64,000 nucleotides of DNA from contig NZ_JACIDH010000010.1 in NCBI RefSeq assembly GCF_014196255.1, positions 1 to 64,000 on the forward strand, in the 5' to 3' direction. Within the stretch, counting starts at the first letter, position 1, and each line of letters starts with the position of its first letter. The position numbers and the translations under genes were made by a program. The notes beneath the pieces were generated by a model. That model did not search any database and was not told where the DNA came from. It saw only the letters and a program-made list of their open reading frames with translations. The DNA comes from Sphingomonas pseudosanguinis (GTDB lineage Bacteria > Pseudomonadota > Alphaproteobacteria > Sphingomonadales > Sphingomonadaceae). Positions 46,757 to 55,523 of the stretch are shown one piece after another.

Positions 46757-48265
46757 GTGTCCGCCATTCAGGACGAAATCCGCATTGCGATCCATGCGAT
46801 CTGGACCCGGCGCTGGCTGGCGCTGGCGGTCGCCTGGGCCGTGTGCATCCTGGGCTGGCTGTTCGTGTCGCAGATCCCCAGCCGGTACGAGTCGACCGCG
46901 CGCATCGCGGTGCAGACCTCGCAGCTTCTGCCCGACGGCATGGGCAGCGGCCCCAATGCCCAGATGCAATCGGTCGATCAGGTCCGCCAGACGCTGATCT
47001 CGGCGATCAACCTGCAAAAGGTGGTGCGCGGCACCGATCTGGCCGCCACGGTATCGACCGATGCCGATGTCGCCGCGCGCGTCGCCGGGCTGGCCCAGTC
47101 GATCAAGATCGAGAACCAGCAGGACACGATCTTCAAGCTGACCGTCACGCAAGGGAGCCCCAAGCTGGCGCAGCAGGTGGCGCAGAAGCTGATCGACATC
47201 TTCGTCGAGTCCAATCTGGTCGGCGATCGCAACACCACCAGCCAGAGCCTGAGCTTCCTCGACCGCCAGCTCGACGAGCGGCAGAAGCAGTTGCAGGCGG
47301 CGGAGGCCAAGCGCGCGCAATATCAGAACCAGTTCATGGGCGGCCTGCCGGGCAGCGGTTCGGTCGCGGATCGTATCGGACTGGCGCGTTCGCAAATGGC
47401 GCAGGTCGACAGCGATCTCGCCGCCGCCCAGTCGAGCGTCGCGGCGGTGCAGGGACAGCTGGCGGCGACGCCGCGCACCGTGGCGGAGGGCGGCGGCAGC
47501 GTCGGTCCGGCGCGCGCCCGACTGGCGACGCTGCAGGGGCAGCTGGCGGATGCGCGCGCGCGGGGCTTCACCGACAATCACCCCGATGTGATCGCCCTGA
47601 AGAGCCAGCTGGGCGCGGCGCAGGCGGCGGCCAGGGCGGAAGGCTCCGGCGGCGGCGCGGGCGGCCAGCCTAATCCGCTATACATGTCGCTACAGTCGAT
47701 GGCGGCCGAGAAGCAGGCGCAGCTCGCCAGTCTGAAGGTGCGCAAGGCGCAGTTGCAGGGCGACCTCGACCGGCTGAACGCCAGCCTGTCGACCAACCCG
47801 GAGGCGGCGGCGCAGCAGGGTGCGATCGACCGCGACTATCAGGTGCTGAAGGACAGCTATGACCAGTTGCTGCGCCAGCGCGAGCAGGTGGCGCTGCGCG
47901 GACAGGCGCAGAACCAGACGGACTCGATGCGCTTCTCGGTCATCGATCCGCCAACCTATCCGCGCGCGCCGACCGCGCCCAACCGCATCCTGTTGCTGAC
48001 CGGCGTGTTCCTCGCCGGGCTGGGGCTGGGCGTGGGCAGCGCCTTTGCCCTGTCCAAGCTGCGCCAGACCTTCACCACCGCCCAGTCGCTCCAGCGGACG
48101 ATGGGGATGCCGGTGATCGGATCGATCGGCGAAGTCGTCACCCGCGCGCAGGCCGAGGTGCGCGCGAGCCGGCTGAAACTGTTCCTGGGTGGGACGGCGG
48201 CGCTCGCGGCGGCCTATGGGATGGTCCTGGGTATCGAGCTATTGCAGCGGGGTATGGCGGCGTGA
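46757..48265 (+). CDS. XrtA-system chain-length determinant protein (Wzz/GumC-like)
   Basis: 502 residues. Two membrane helices, near residues 17-37 and 409-430, flank a long periplasmic coiled coil (KLAQQVAQKLIDIFVES ... LQAAEAKRAQYQNQF), plus another hydrophobic segment close to the end. It controls polymer length and bridges to the Wza channel. GTG 46757 follows AGGAGGG. Its stop overlaps the tyrosine-kinase start (GTGA), giving a co-polymerase plus kinase pair in two polypeptides. Confidence 0.92.
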   Translation: MSAIQDEIRIAIHAIWTRRWLALAVAWAVCILGWLFVSQIPSRYESTARIAVQTSQLLPDGMGSGPNAQMQSVDQVRQTLISAINLQKVVRGTDLAATVSTDADVAARVAGLAQSIKIENQQDTIFKLTVTQGSPKLAQQVAQKLIDIFVESNLVGDRNTTSQSLSFLDRQLDERQKQLQAAEAKRAQYQNQFMGGLPGSGSVADRIGLARSQMAQVDSDLAAAQSSVAAVQGQLAATPRTVAEGGGSVGPARARLATLQGQLADARARGFTDNHPDVIALKSQLGAAQAAARAEGSGGGAGGQPNPLYMSLQSMAAEKQAQLASLKVRKAQLQGDLDRLNASLSTNPEAAAQQGAIDRDYQVLKDSYDQLLRQREQVALRGQAQNQTDSMRFSVIDPPTYPRAPTAPNRILLLTGVFLAGLGLGVGSAFALSKLRQTFTTAQSLQRTMGMPVIGSIGEVVTRAQAEVRASRLKLFLGGTAALAAAYGMVLGIELLQRGMAA

Positions 48266-49401
48266 GCAACAGCGTGAAACCTCCCAGACCCCGCCGGGAA
48301 CCGTCGCTGCTCGAACGGGCGGCCAATGTGTACGACTTCCAGGCCTATGTCCGTGCGCCCGCGCCGGTCGAGGAACCGCGCCCGGCGCCGGTCGAACAGG
48401 CCGCGCCGATTGCCGAACCGGTCGCGCCACCGCCAGTCGCGACGGCTCCGGTCGAACAAGCCGCACCCATTGCGCCGCCCGAGGCCGTGGCCCCCTTCGT
48501 CGCGCCCGTAATGCCCGAGCCGGCTTGGACTCCGCCGGGCTTGATCGAAGAGGATGACGCCGCCGCGCCGGCGGTGACCGAACCCGCGCTGGCGGGCATT
48601 CCGGCCGAGTTCCTGGCGCAGCCGGGCGACGACGATTTCCTTGCCAGCGAATATAATCCGGGGTTCAGCGACGTCGCGACCGTCGACCGCGCGCTGCTCG
48701 CGGAAAACGGCATGATCGTGCCCGGCGCGCCGATCGGCCCGCTCGCCGAGGAGTTCCGGCTGGTCAAGCGCCAGCTGATCATCACCAGCCAGCGGCTGAT
48801 CGAGACGGGCGACGCCGACAAGGCGCGCACCGTTCTGATCTGCTCGGCGCGGCCGCAGGACGGCAAGACCTTCTGCTCGGTCAATCTCGCTTTGTCGTTG
48901 GCGGCGGAGCGCGATACCGAGGTGCTGCTGGTCGATGCCGATGTCGCCAAGCCAGACGTGCTCGCCCGGCTGGGCCTGGCCGAGGGGCCGGGGCTGCTCG
49001 ACGCGCTCGACGACAGCAATATCGATGTCGAGGATCTGGTGATCCGCACCGATGTCCCGCATCTGTCGGTGCTGGCCTGCGGCACGCGCAAGGCGAGCGA
49101 TACCGAACTGCTTGCCTCGGCACGCACCCGCACGGTCCTGCAGCGGCTATTGTCGGCCAATCCGCGCCGGCTGGTCATCTTCGACTCGCCGCCCGCGCTG
49201 GCGGCGTCGCCCGCCTCGGTGCTGGCGATGCTGGCGGGACAGGTGATGATGGTCGTACGCGCCGACAAGACGCCCGAAAGCGAAGTGACCGCCGCGATCA
49301 ACCTGCTCGACGCGTGCGAGCATATCCAGTTGGTGCTCAACAGCGTCGCCTTCGTGCCGGGCAGCCGGCGCTTCGGCTATTATGGTAAGGATGTCGGCTG
49401 A
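48262..49401 (+). CDS. XrtA-associated tyrosine autokinase (CpsD/CapB-like)
   Basis: 379 residues. A long Ala/Pro-rich linker (about 30-125) contains two copies of APVEQAAPIA. The kinase domain has Walker A SARPQDGKTF, Walker A' LLVDADVAKPD and Walker B-like RLVIFDSPPA. The C-terminal Tyr pair FGYYGKD is a likely autophosphorylation site. It regulates polymer export together with the Wzz-like protein, which it overlaps by GTGA. Confidence 0.9.
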   Translation: MSNSVKPPRPRREPSLLERAANVYDFQAYVRAPAPVEEPRPAPVEQAAPIAEPVAPPPVATAPVEQAAPIAPPEAVAPFVAPVMPEPAWTPPGLIEEDDAAAPAVTEPALAGIPAEFLAQPGDDDFLASEYNPGFSDVATVDRALLAENGMIVPGAPIGPLAEEFRLVKRQLIITSQRLIETGDADKARTVLICSARPQDGKTFCSVNLALSLAAERDTEVLLVDADVAKPDVLARLGLAEGPGLLDALDDSNIDVEDLVIRTDVPHLSVLACGTRKASDTELLASARTRTVLQRLLSANPRRLVIFDSPPALAASPASVLAMLAGQVMMVVRADKTPESEVTAAINLLDACEHIQLVLNSVAFVPGSRRFGYYGKDVG

Positions 49402-49403
49402 GC

Positions 49404-51104
49404 ATGGTGGCGCGGCCGATCCTGACGGGCTGTCTGGGGCTAGCGATGCTGCCGGCCGCGGCCTTTGCCCAAACGCAGGACCTGCCGCCGCCGTCGGGCG
49501 TCGCACCCGGTGCGGGCAATGCGCCGCCCGCCGGTTCGGCACCCGCGCCGGCCGCCGATGGCCCCGACCGACCCCGTGCGCGCGTGTCGCCCTATATCGA
49601 GGTGGGGCAGCTGTTCAGCGCCGATCTGAACGGCGGCGATTCGGTGACCTTCACCACGCTGGCGGCGGGCGTCAACGCGCAGGTCGATACCGCGCGGGCG
49701 CAGGGGCAGGTCAGCTATCGCTACGAACATCGCATCGCGTGGAATGACGGCTATGGCGGCGGCGACGTGCATAGCGGACTGGCGCGCGGGCTGTATCGCA
49801 TCACGCCCGAACTGAGCATCGACGGCGGCGCGCTGGCGACGCGGACGCGGTCCGATATTCGCGGGGCCGCGCCGGGCGTACTGGTCGGCAATCCGGGCAA
49901 TATCTCGCAGCTCTACTCCGCTTATGTCGGCCCCGTCCTGCGCACCCGCGCCGGGCCGGTTCAGCTGCTGGCCAATTACCGGCTGGGCTATACCCGCGCG
50001 GAGACGCCGGGGCTGGGCGGCCTCGCCTCCAATCAACCCCGGCTCGACTATTTCAGCGACAGCTGGAACCACATGGCGACGGTCAACGCCTCGACGCGTC
50101 CCGGCACCATCCTGCCCGTCGGCCTGAGCGCCAGCGGCCTCTACGAGCGCGACGACGCCCGCCAGTTGGCGCAGCGTTACGAGGGCTGGTTCGCGCGCGG
50201 CGACGTGCTCTATCCCGTCTCGCCATATGTCGCGCTGACCGCCGGTGTCGGTTATGAACGGATCGAGAGCAGCCAGCGCGATGCGGCGGTCGATGCGGCG
50301 GGACGCCCGCTGGTCGACAGCAGCGGCCGCTTCGTGATCGCGCCCGACAGCCCGCGCCGGATCGCCTATCGCACCGACGGCGTCTATTACGACGCGGGCG
50401 TCATCTGGCGGCCGAATCGCCGCACCTCGGTCGAGGGTCATATCGGCGAACGCTACGGCTCGCTCAGCATCACCGGCACCGCGCAATATGAGGCGGCGCG
50501 CGGCGTCTTCTTCCGTGCCTCGGTCTATGATGGCATCCAGACGTTCGGTCGGCAGATGCGCAACGGCCTGTCGGGGCTGCCGACTCAGTTCGTCGAGACG
50601 CGCGACGCCTTTTCGCAGCAGTTCAACGGCTGCGTCTTCTCGACCAGCGGGGCGACGCCGGGCGGGTGCCTGAACGACGTGCTGCAATCGGTGCAGACCG
50701 CCGTCTACCGCGCGCGCGGCGTGGATGCGACGCTGACCATGGCGCGGGGCCGCTCCACGCTGGGCTTCGGACTGGGCTATAGCAACCGCCGGCTGTTCGC
50801 GCCCGACGCCGCGCCGGGGCTGATCGTCGGTGGGGCTGATGACGAAAGCTGGTACGCGCAGATTTTCTTCGGACGGTCGTTAAGTCGTGACTCGGGGCTT
50901 AACGTGAATGGCTTCGTTAACTATTATGCCAGTAGGTTGGCGGGCGCCGAGGACGTGGTATCGGTTGGCACGACGGCCAGCTATTTCCACAACTTCGGTC
51001 GGCTGGGAACAACCGCGTCGGTTGGATTGTACCACTTCTCGGTCGGGGACCTGACCAACGCCCTGTCGGCGCAGGCCCTGATCGCCGCACGGTATCAATT
51101 CTGA
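49404..51104 (+). CDS. TIGR03016-type PEP-CTERM-system outer-membrane beta-barrel
   Basis: 566 residues. A signal peptide (AMLPAAAFAQ) is followed by a Pro/Ala-rich linker (about 25-57), then repeated amphipathic strands to a terminal Phe (AARYQF). These proteins always travel with XrtA exopolysaccharide genes. A role in polymer secretion is inferred, none proven. Start is 2 bp after the kinase stop. GC content dips near the 3' end. Confidence 0.85.
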   Translation: MVARPILTGCLGLAMLPAAAFAQTQDLPPPSGVAPGAGNAPPAGSAPAPAADGPDRPRARVSPYIEVGQLFSADLNGGDSVTFTTLAAGVNAQVDTARAQGQVSYRYEHRIAWNDGYGGGDVHSGLARGLYRITPELSIDGGALATRTRSDIRGAAPGVLVGNPGNISQLYSAYVGPVLRTRAGPVQLLANYRLGYTRAETPGLGGLASNQPRLDYFSDSWNHMATVNASTRPGTILPVGLSASGLYERDDARQLAQRYEGWFARGDVLYPVSPYVALTAGVGYERIESSQRDAAVDAAGRPLVDSSGRFVIAPDSPRRIAYRTDGVYYDAGVIWRPNRRTSVEGHIGERYGSLSITGTAQYEAARGVFFRASVYDGIQTFGRQMRNGLSGLPTQFVETRDAFSQQFNGCVFSTSGATPGGCLNDVLQSVQTAVYRARGVDATLTMARGRSTLGFGLGYSNRRLFAPDAAPGLIVGGADDESWYAQIFFGRSLSRDSGLNVNGFVNYYASRLAGAEDVVSVGTTASYFHNFGRLGTTASVGLYHFSVGDLTNALSAQALIAARYQF

Positions 51105-51123
51105 CCGGCCGAAAGGCACGATA

Positions 51124-52482
51124 ATGTACGAGACCCATTTCGGTCTGGGCGAACGCCCGTTTCAGCTGACCCCGGACCCGCGTTTCTGGTTCGAGACGGC
51201 GACGCATGGCAAGGCGATGGCCTATCTGGGCTATGGCCTGGCGCAGGGTGAGGGCTTCATCGTCATCACCGGCGATGTCGGCGCGGGCAAGACGACGCTG
51301 GTCGGCCATCTGGTCGAGACGCTCGACACGCGCCGCGTCCGCGTGCTCCACATCGTGTCGACCGCGATCGATCCGGATGACCTGCTGCGCGTGGTCGCCG
51401 GGCAGCTGGGTGTCGATGCGCAGGGCCTGTCCAAGGCCGCGCTGCTGGCCGCGACCGAGCGCGCGCTGAACGGCGTCGCGCGCGAGGGCCGCCGTGTGCT
51501 GCTGATCGTCGACGAAGCGCAGGCGCTGCCGCTCGCCTCGCTCGAAGAGCTGCGCATGCTCTCCAATTTCCAGGCGGGCGGCCATGCGCTGCTCCAGATC
51601 CTGCTGGTCGGCCAGCCCGAGTTTCGCGACCGCCTGCTGGGCTCGGGCGCGGTCGAGCAGCTGCGCCAGCGGGTCATCGCCATCCATCACCTCGATCCGA
51701 TGGACCCGGAGGAAGTCCCCGATTACATCGCCCACCGCCTGGCGGTGGCGGGCTGGACCGGGCGTCCCGACTTCGCGGGCGACGCGTTCGATGCGCTCTA
51801 CGATGCCTCGGGCGGTGTGCCGCGTCGGCTGAACGTGCTGGCCGGCCGCGTGCTGCTCCAGGCGGCGATCGAGGGTGTCGAGCTGATCGGGCAGGATACG
51901 GTGCGCAGCGTCGCCGCCGACATGGCCGCCGATATGGGGGCGGACCGGATCACCTCGTCGCAACCCGAATCGCAGGCCGATCCGATCATCACCCGCGTCG
52001 CGCCGATCGCCGCCCCGGCCTCCTATGACCCGCCGGTCTTTGGTGCCGGCACGCTGGGCGCGCTGAACGGCACGGCGGCGGGTATCGCCGCGACGGCGGG
52101 CACGCTTCGCTCCGGCCTGTATGCCAATGGCCATGCCGCGCCCGAGCCGATCGTCCGCGCGGCCGGCATGGACACCGAACGCGGGGCGCACCGCGTCGTG
52201 GCCCCACCGCCCGCGCCCGAACCCGTCTCGCTGCGTCCGATGGCGCCGTCCGCACCCGAACAGGCCGAACCGGCCAAGCCCGCCGAACCGGCCCAGCCGA
52301 GCGCGACCGCTGCGTTGGAGGACCGCGTCGCCCGGCTCGAAGCCCGTCTGGAGCAGCAGGAGGCGGCGCTGCGCCGTGTCCTGACCCTGCTGGTCGACTG
52401 GACCGACCAGGACGATCGTGGCGAGGCCAAGCAGGAAGGCGCGACCATCCGCCCGGCAGGAGCGTGGGGCCATGCCGCCTGA
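51124..52482 (+). CDS. XrtA/PEP-CTERM-associated ExeA-like ATPase
   Basis: 452 residues. The AAA-type core has Walker A GDVGAGKTTLV (about 50-60) and Walker B VLLIVDEAQALP, then LVGQPEF and the sensor GGVPRRLN. After about 300 comes a Pro/Ala-rich linker and a C-terminal coiled coil (ALEDRVARLEARLEQQEAALRR), longer than the usual family size. It resembles secretion ATPases. Its 3' end overlaps the deacetylase start by 11 bp. Confidence 0.9.
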   Translation: MYETHFGLGERPFQLTPDPRFWFETATHGKAMAYLGYGLAQGEGFIVITGDVGAGKTTLVGHLVETLDTRRVRVLHIVSTAIDPDDLLRVVAGQLGVDAQGLSKAALLAATERALNGVAREGRRVLLIVDEAQALPLASLEELRMLSNFQAGGHALLQILLVGQPEFRDRLLGSGAVEQLRQRVIAIHHLDPMDPEEVPDYIAHRLAVAGWTGRPDFAGDAFDALYDASGGVPRRLNVLAGRVLLQAAIEGVELIGQDTVRSVAADMAADMGADRITSSQPESQADPIITRVAPIAAPASYDPPVFGAGTLGALNGTAAGIAATAGTLRSGLYANGHAAPEPIVRAAGMDTERGAHRVVAPPPAPEPVSLRPMAPSAPEQAEPAKPAEPAQPSATAALEDRVARLEARLEQQEAALRRVLTLLVDWTDQDDRGEAKQEGATIRPAGAWGHAA

Positions 52483-53338
52483 GCGGAAGGCGGCCGCGCC
52501 GCTGAACGGCATGTCGGTCGATGTCGAGGAATGGTTCCAGGTCGGCGCGTTCGAGAAGACGATCGACAAGGCGGATTGGGACCGGCTGGACAGCCGGGTC
52601 GAGGCCAATACCGATGCGGTGCTGTCGCTGTTCGCCGAGACGGGCACGCGCGCGACCTTCTTCACGCTCGGTTGGGTCGCGCATCGCCATCCCGGCCTGA
52701 TCCGGCGCATCGTCGCGGCCGGGCACGAGATAGCCAGCCATGGCTGGGACCATCAGCGCGTCTTCACCATGACCGCCGACCAGTTCCGCGCCGACCTCGC
52801 CCGCGCCAAGGCGGCGATCGAGGATGCCGGCGGGCAGGCGGTGACCGGTTATCGCGCGCCCAGCTTCTCGATCGACAAGCGCACGCCCTGGGCGCATCCG
52901 GTGCTGGCCGAGGCGGGCTATCGTTACTCCTCCAGCGTCGCGCCGTTGCGGCACGACCATTATGGCTGGGCGGAATCGCCGCGTTACGCCTGGCGGCCGC
53001 TCGCCGATGCCGATCTGATCGAATTGCCGGTGACGGTGGCTGAGTGGGGCAAGCGGCGGCTGGCGACCGGCGGCGGCTTTTTCCGCATGCTGCCCGCCAA
53101 GCTGACCGATGTCGCGGTCGGGCAGGTCAATCGCGACCGGCACGGCGCGATCTTCTATTTCCACCCCTGGGAGATCGATCCAGACCAGCCGCGCGTCGCC
53201 GATGCGCCGCTGCGCTCCAAGGTCCGGCATTACAGCCGGCTGGGGGCGATGGCGGGCAAGCTGCGCGGGCTGCTCGGCCGGCATGACTGGGGCCGGGTGG
53301 ATGCGGTCGCGGCCGAGGAAGCGGCGCGGCTCGCATGA
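52472..53338 (+). CDS. XrtA-associated polysaccharide deacetylase (NodB fold)
   Basis: 288 residues. The NodB catalytic motifs are visible: SVDVEEWF with metal/catalytic Asp17, ASHGWDHQRV with the two metal His, and TGYRAPSFS. It removes N-acetyl groups from the exopolysaccharide. No signal peptide is visible. ATG 52472 has AGGAG 9 nt upstream. The gene overlaps both the ATPase and the FemAB gene (ATGA). Confidence 0.92.
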   Translation: MPPERKAAAPLNGMSVDVEEWFQVGAFEKTIDKADWDRLDSRVEANTDAVLSLFAETGTRATFFTLGWVAHRHPGLIRRIVAAGHEIASHGWDHQRVFTMTADQFRADLARAKAAIEDAGGQAVTGYRAPSFSIDKRTPWAHPVLAEAGYRYSSSVAPLRHDHYGWAESPRYAWRPLADADLIELPVTVAEWGKRRLATGGGFFRMLPAKLTDVAVGQVNRDRHGAIFYFHPWEIDPDQPRVADAPLRSKVRHYSRLGAMAGKLRGLLGRHDWGRVDAVAAEEAARLA

Positions 53339-54372
53339 CCGCACCGGACTTGGCCGTCCGCGTCGCCGATCTGGGGCGCGAGGACGAACGCGCGCGGATC
53401 GATGCCTTCGTCCGGTCGGCCGAGGCGGGCACGCCCTTTCATCTGACCGGCTGGCTGTTGGCGGGCGCGGCGGGATGCGGGCAGAAGGCGCATTATCTTA
53501 TCGCCGAACGGCTGGACGGGACGATCGCCGGGGTCCTGCCGCTGAGCGAAATCCGCTCGCCTTTGTTCGGCGCGGCGATGGTTTCGACCGGGTTCGGCGT
53601 CGATGGCGGCGTGCTGGGCGAGGGCGCGGACCTGCTGGCGGAAGTCGCTTGGCAGTCGGCGCGCGCGCGCGGGATTGAGTCGGTCGAGTTGCGTGGCGGT
53701 CCGGCCCCAGGCGGCTGGGCGGTCGACACCGACAGCTATCTGGGCTTCGTCCGCCCTATCGCAGCCGATGACGAAGCTGAACTGAAGGCGATCCCGCGCA
53801 AGCAGCGCGCCGAGGTGCGCAAGGCGTTGGCCAACGACCTGATCGTCGAAACCGGATCGAGCGACGCGATGCTGGCCGAGCATTACCGCATCTATGCCGA
53901 GTCCGTCCGCAACCTGGGCACCCCGGTCTTTCCGGCCAGGCTGTTTCGCGAGGCGGTGGCGCGGCTCGACGCCGATGTGCTGACCGTGCGGCATCAGGGC
54001 CGGGCGGTGGCGAGCGTGCTGAGCCTGTATCACGCTGGCACCGTCTATCCCTATTGGGGCGGCGGCACCCAGGCGGCACGGGGCCTGCGCGCCAATGACC
54101 TGATGTACTTCGCGCTGATGCGCCATGCCCGTGCGCGTGGCTGCCACAGTTTCGATTTCGGTCGGTCCAAGGTCGGCACCGGCGCGGCGGCGTTCAAGAA
54201 GAATTGGGGGTTCGAGGGGCGCCCGCTGGCCTATGCCAGCCGGAGTGTCCATGGACCGCGCGCGATCAACCCGCTCAATCCCAAATATGCGCTGATGATC
54301 GCGGTGTGGAAACGCCTGCCGGTCTGGGCGGCGAAGCTGGCCGGGCCACCGATCGCACGGGGCCTGGGGTGA
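53335..54372 (+). CDS. FemAB-like XrtA/PEP-CTERM-associated protein
   Basis: A 345-residue GNAT-fold FemAB/CelD-like protein (IPRKQRAEVRKAL, YRIYAESVRNLGTPVFP, FDFGRSKVGTGAAAFKKNWG). FemAB relatives transfer aminoacyl groups from tRNA; in this locus it may add an amino acid or similar group to the polymer. Coupled to the deacetylase by ATGA and to the glycosyltransferase by GTGA. Confidence 0.88.
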   Translation: MTAPDLAVRVADLGREDERARIDAFVRSAEAGTPFHLTGWLLAGAAGCGQKAHYLIAERLDGTIAGVLPLSEIRSPLFGAAMVSTGFGVDGGVLGEGADLLAEVAWQSARARGIESVELRGGPAPGGWAVDTDSYLGFVRPIAADDEAELKAIPRKQRAEVRKALANDLIVETGSSDAMLAEHYRIYAESVRNLGTPVFPARLFREAVARLDADVLTVRHQGRAVASVLSLYHAGTVYPYWGGGTQAARGLRANDLMYFALMRHARARGCHSFDFGRSKVGTGAAAFKKNWGFEGRPLAYASRSVHGPRAINPLNPKYALMIAVWKRLPVWAAKLAGPPIARGLG

Positions 54373-55523
54373 GGGACCTACTGTTCCTGGCCCACCGTGT
54401 GCCGTTCCCGCCCGATCGTGGCGACAAGATTCGCAGCTATCACATCCTCCGCCATCTCCGCCGCGACTGGCGCGTGCACCTGTGCACCTTTGGCGAGAGC
54501 GAGGCGGACCTTGATCCGCCCGCCGCCTTTACCGATCTGCTGGCCGGTTGCCATATCATCCGCCGGTCCAAATCGACCCCGGTCGCCGCGCTTCAGGCAC
54601 TGGCGACGGGCGCCCCCGTATCGCTTACCGCCTTCGCCCATCCCGCCATGACGAAAGCCGTGCGGACCGTGCGACGGCAGGGGGTGGCGGCGGCCTACAT
54701 CTTTTCCGGTCAGATGGCGCAATATGCCGGCGAGGAACCGACGATCATGGACATGGTCGATGTCGACTCCGCCAAGTTCGCCGCGCTCGCCGAGCGTGCC
54801 GCTGGCCTCAAGCGAATCATGCTGGCCCGCGAAGCGCGGCTGCTCGGCGGTTTCGAGCGTCGCGTGGCGGCCGGCATGGCGGCGACCCTGTTCGTCAGCG
54901 AGGCGGAGGCCGCCCTGTTCCGCGCTGGTGGCGGCGAAGGTCGGATCGTCGCGGTCGAGAACGGTATCGATGCCGCCGTCCATGACCCGGCCCTCGTCAC
55001 CCCCGTCGCCGAGGCGGGGCCGCTGATCGTCTTCACCGGGCAGATGGATTATCAGCCCAATATCGACGCGGTGACGCATTTCGCCAAAGCCATATTGCCG
55101 CTGGTCCGCCAAGCGCATGCCGCCGTGCGCTTCGCGATCGTCGGCCGCGCGCCGACGCCGGCGGTGCGCCGGCTGGCGGGGGAGGCGGTGATCGTCACCG
55201 GCGAAGTGCCCGACACCCGTATCTGGCTGGCCGCCGCGGCCGTCTGTGTCGCCCCGCTGATGCTGGCGCGCGGCATCCAGAACAAGGTGTTGGAGGCGAT
55301 GGCCATGGCGCGGCCGATCGTCGCCTCGCGTGCGGCGGCCGAGGGGATCGATCATGGCGGCACCATCGCGGTCGCCGACGGCGACCGGGACTTCGCCGAC
55401 AAGGTCATCGCCGCGCTATCCGGCCCCGCCGCCAATCCGGCGGCGCGTGCGCAAGTGCTTGACCGCTATGACTGGAACGCGAGACTGGCACCGCTCGACC
55501 AGCTGTTGAAGGATATTGTGTGA
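54369..55523 (+). CDS. TIGR03087-family PEP-CTERM/XrtA glycosyltransferase
   Basis: A 384-residue GT-B glycosyltransferase. N-terminal LAHRVPFPPDRGDKIRSYH and C-terminal EPDTR-type loop GIQNKVLEAMAMARPIVASRAAAEGI match the family, which adds sugars to the XrtA-linked polysaccharide. GTG 54369 overlaps the FemAB stop as GTGA; the longer upstream frame lies within that gene. Its stop overlaps the xrtA GTG start. Confidence 0.9.
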   Translation: MRDLLFLAHRVPFPPDRGDKIRSYHILRHLRRDWRVHLCTFGESEADLDPPAAFTDLLAGCHIIRRSKSTPVAALQALATGAPVSLTAFAHPAMTKAVRTVRRQGVAAAYIFSGQMAQYAGEEPTIMDMVDVDSAKFAALAERAAGLKRIMLAREARLLGGFERRVAAGMAATLFVSEAEAALFRAGGGEGRIVAVENGIDAAVHDPALVTPVAEAGPLIVFTGQMDYQPNIDAVTHFAKAILPLVRQAHAAVRFAIVGRAPTPAVRRLAGEAVIVTGEVPDTRIWLAAAAVCVAPLMLARGIQNKVLEAMAMARPIVASRAAAEGIDHGGTIAVADGDRDFADKVIAALSGPAANPAARAQVLDRYDWNARLAPLDQLLKDIV

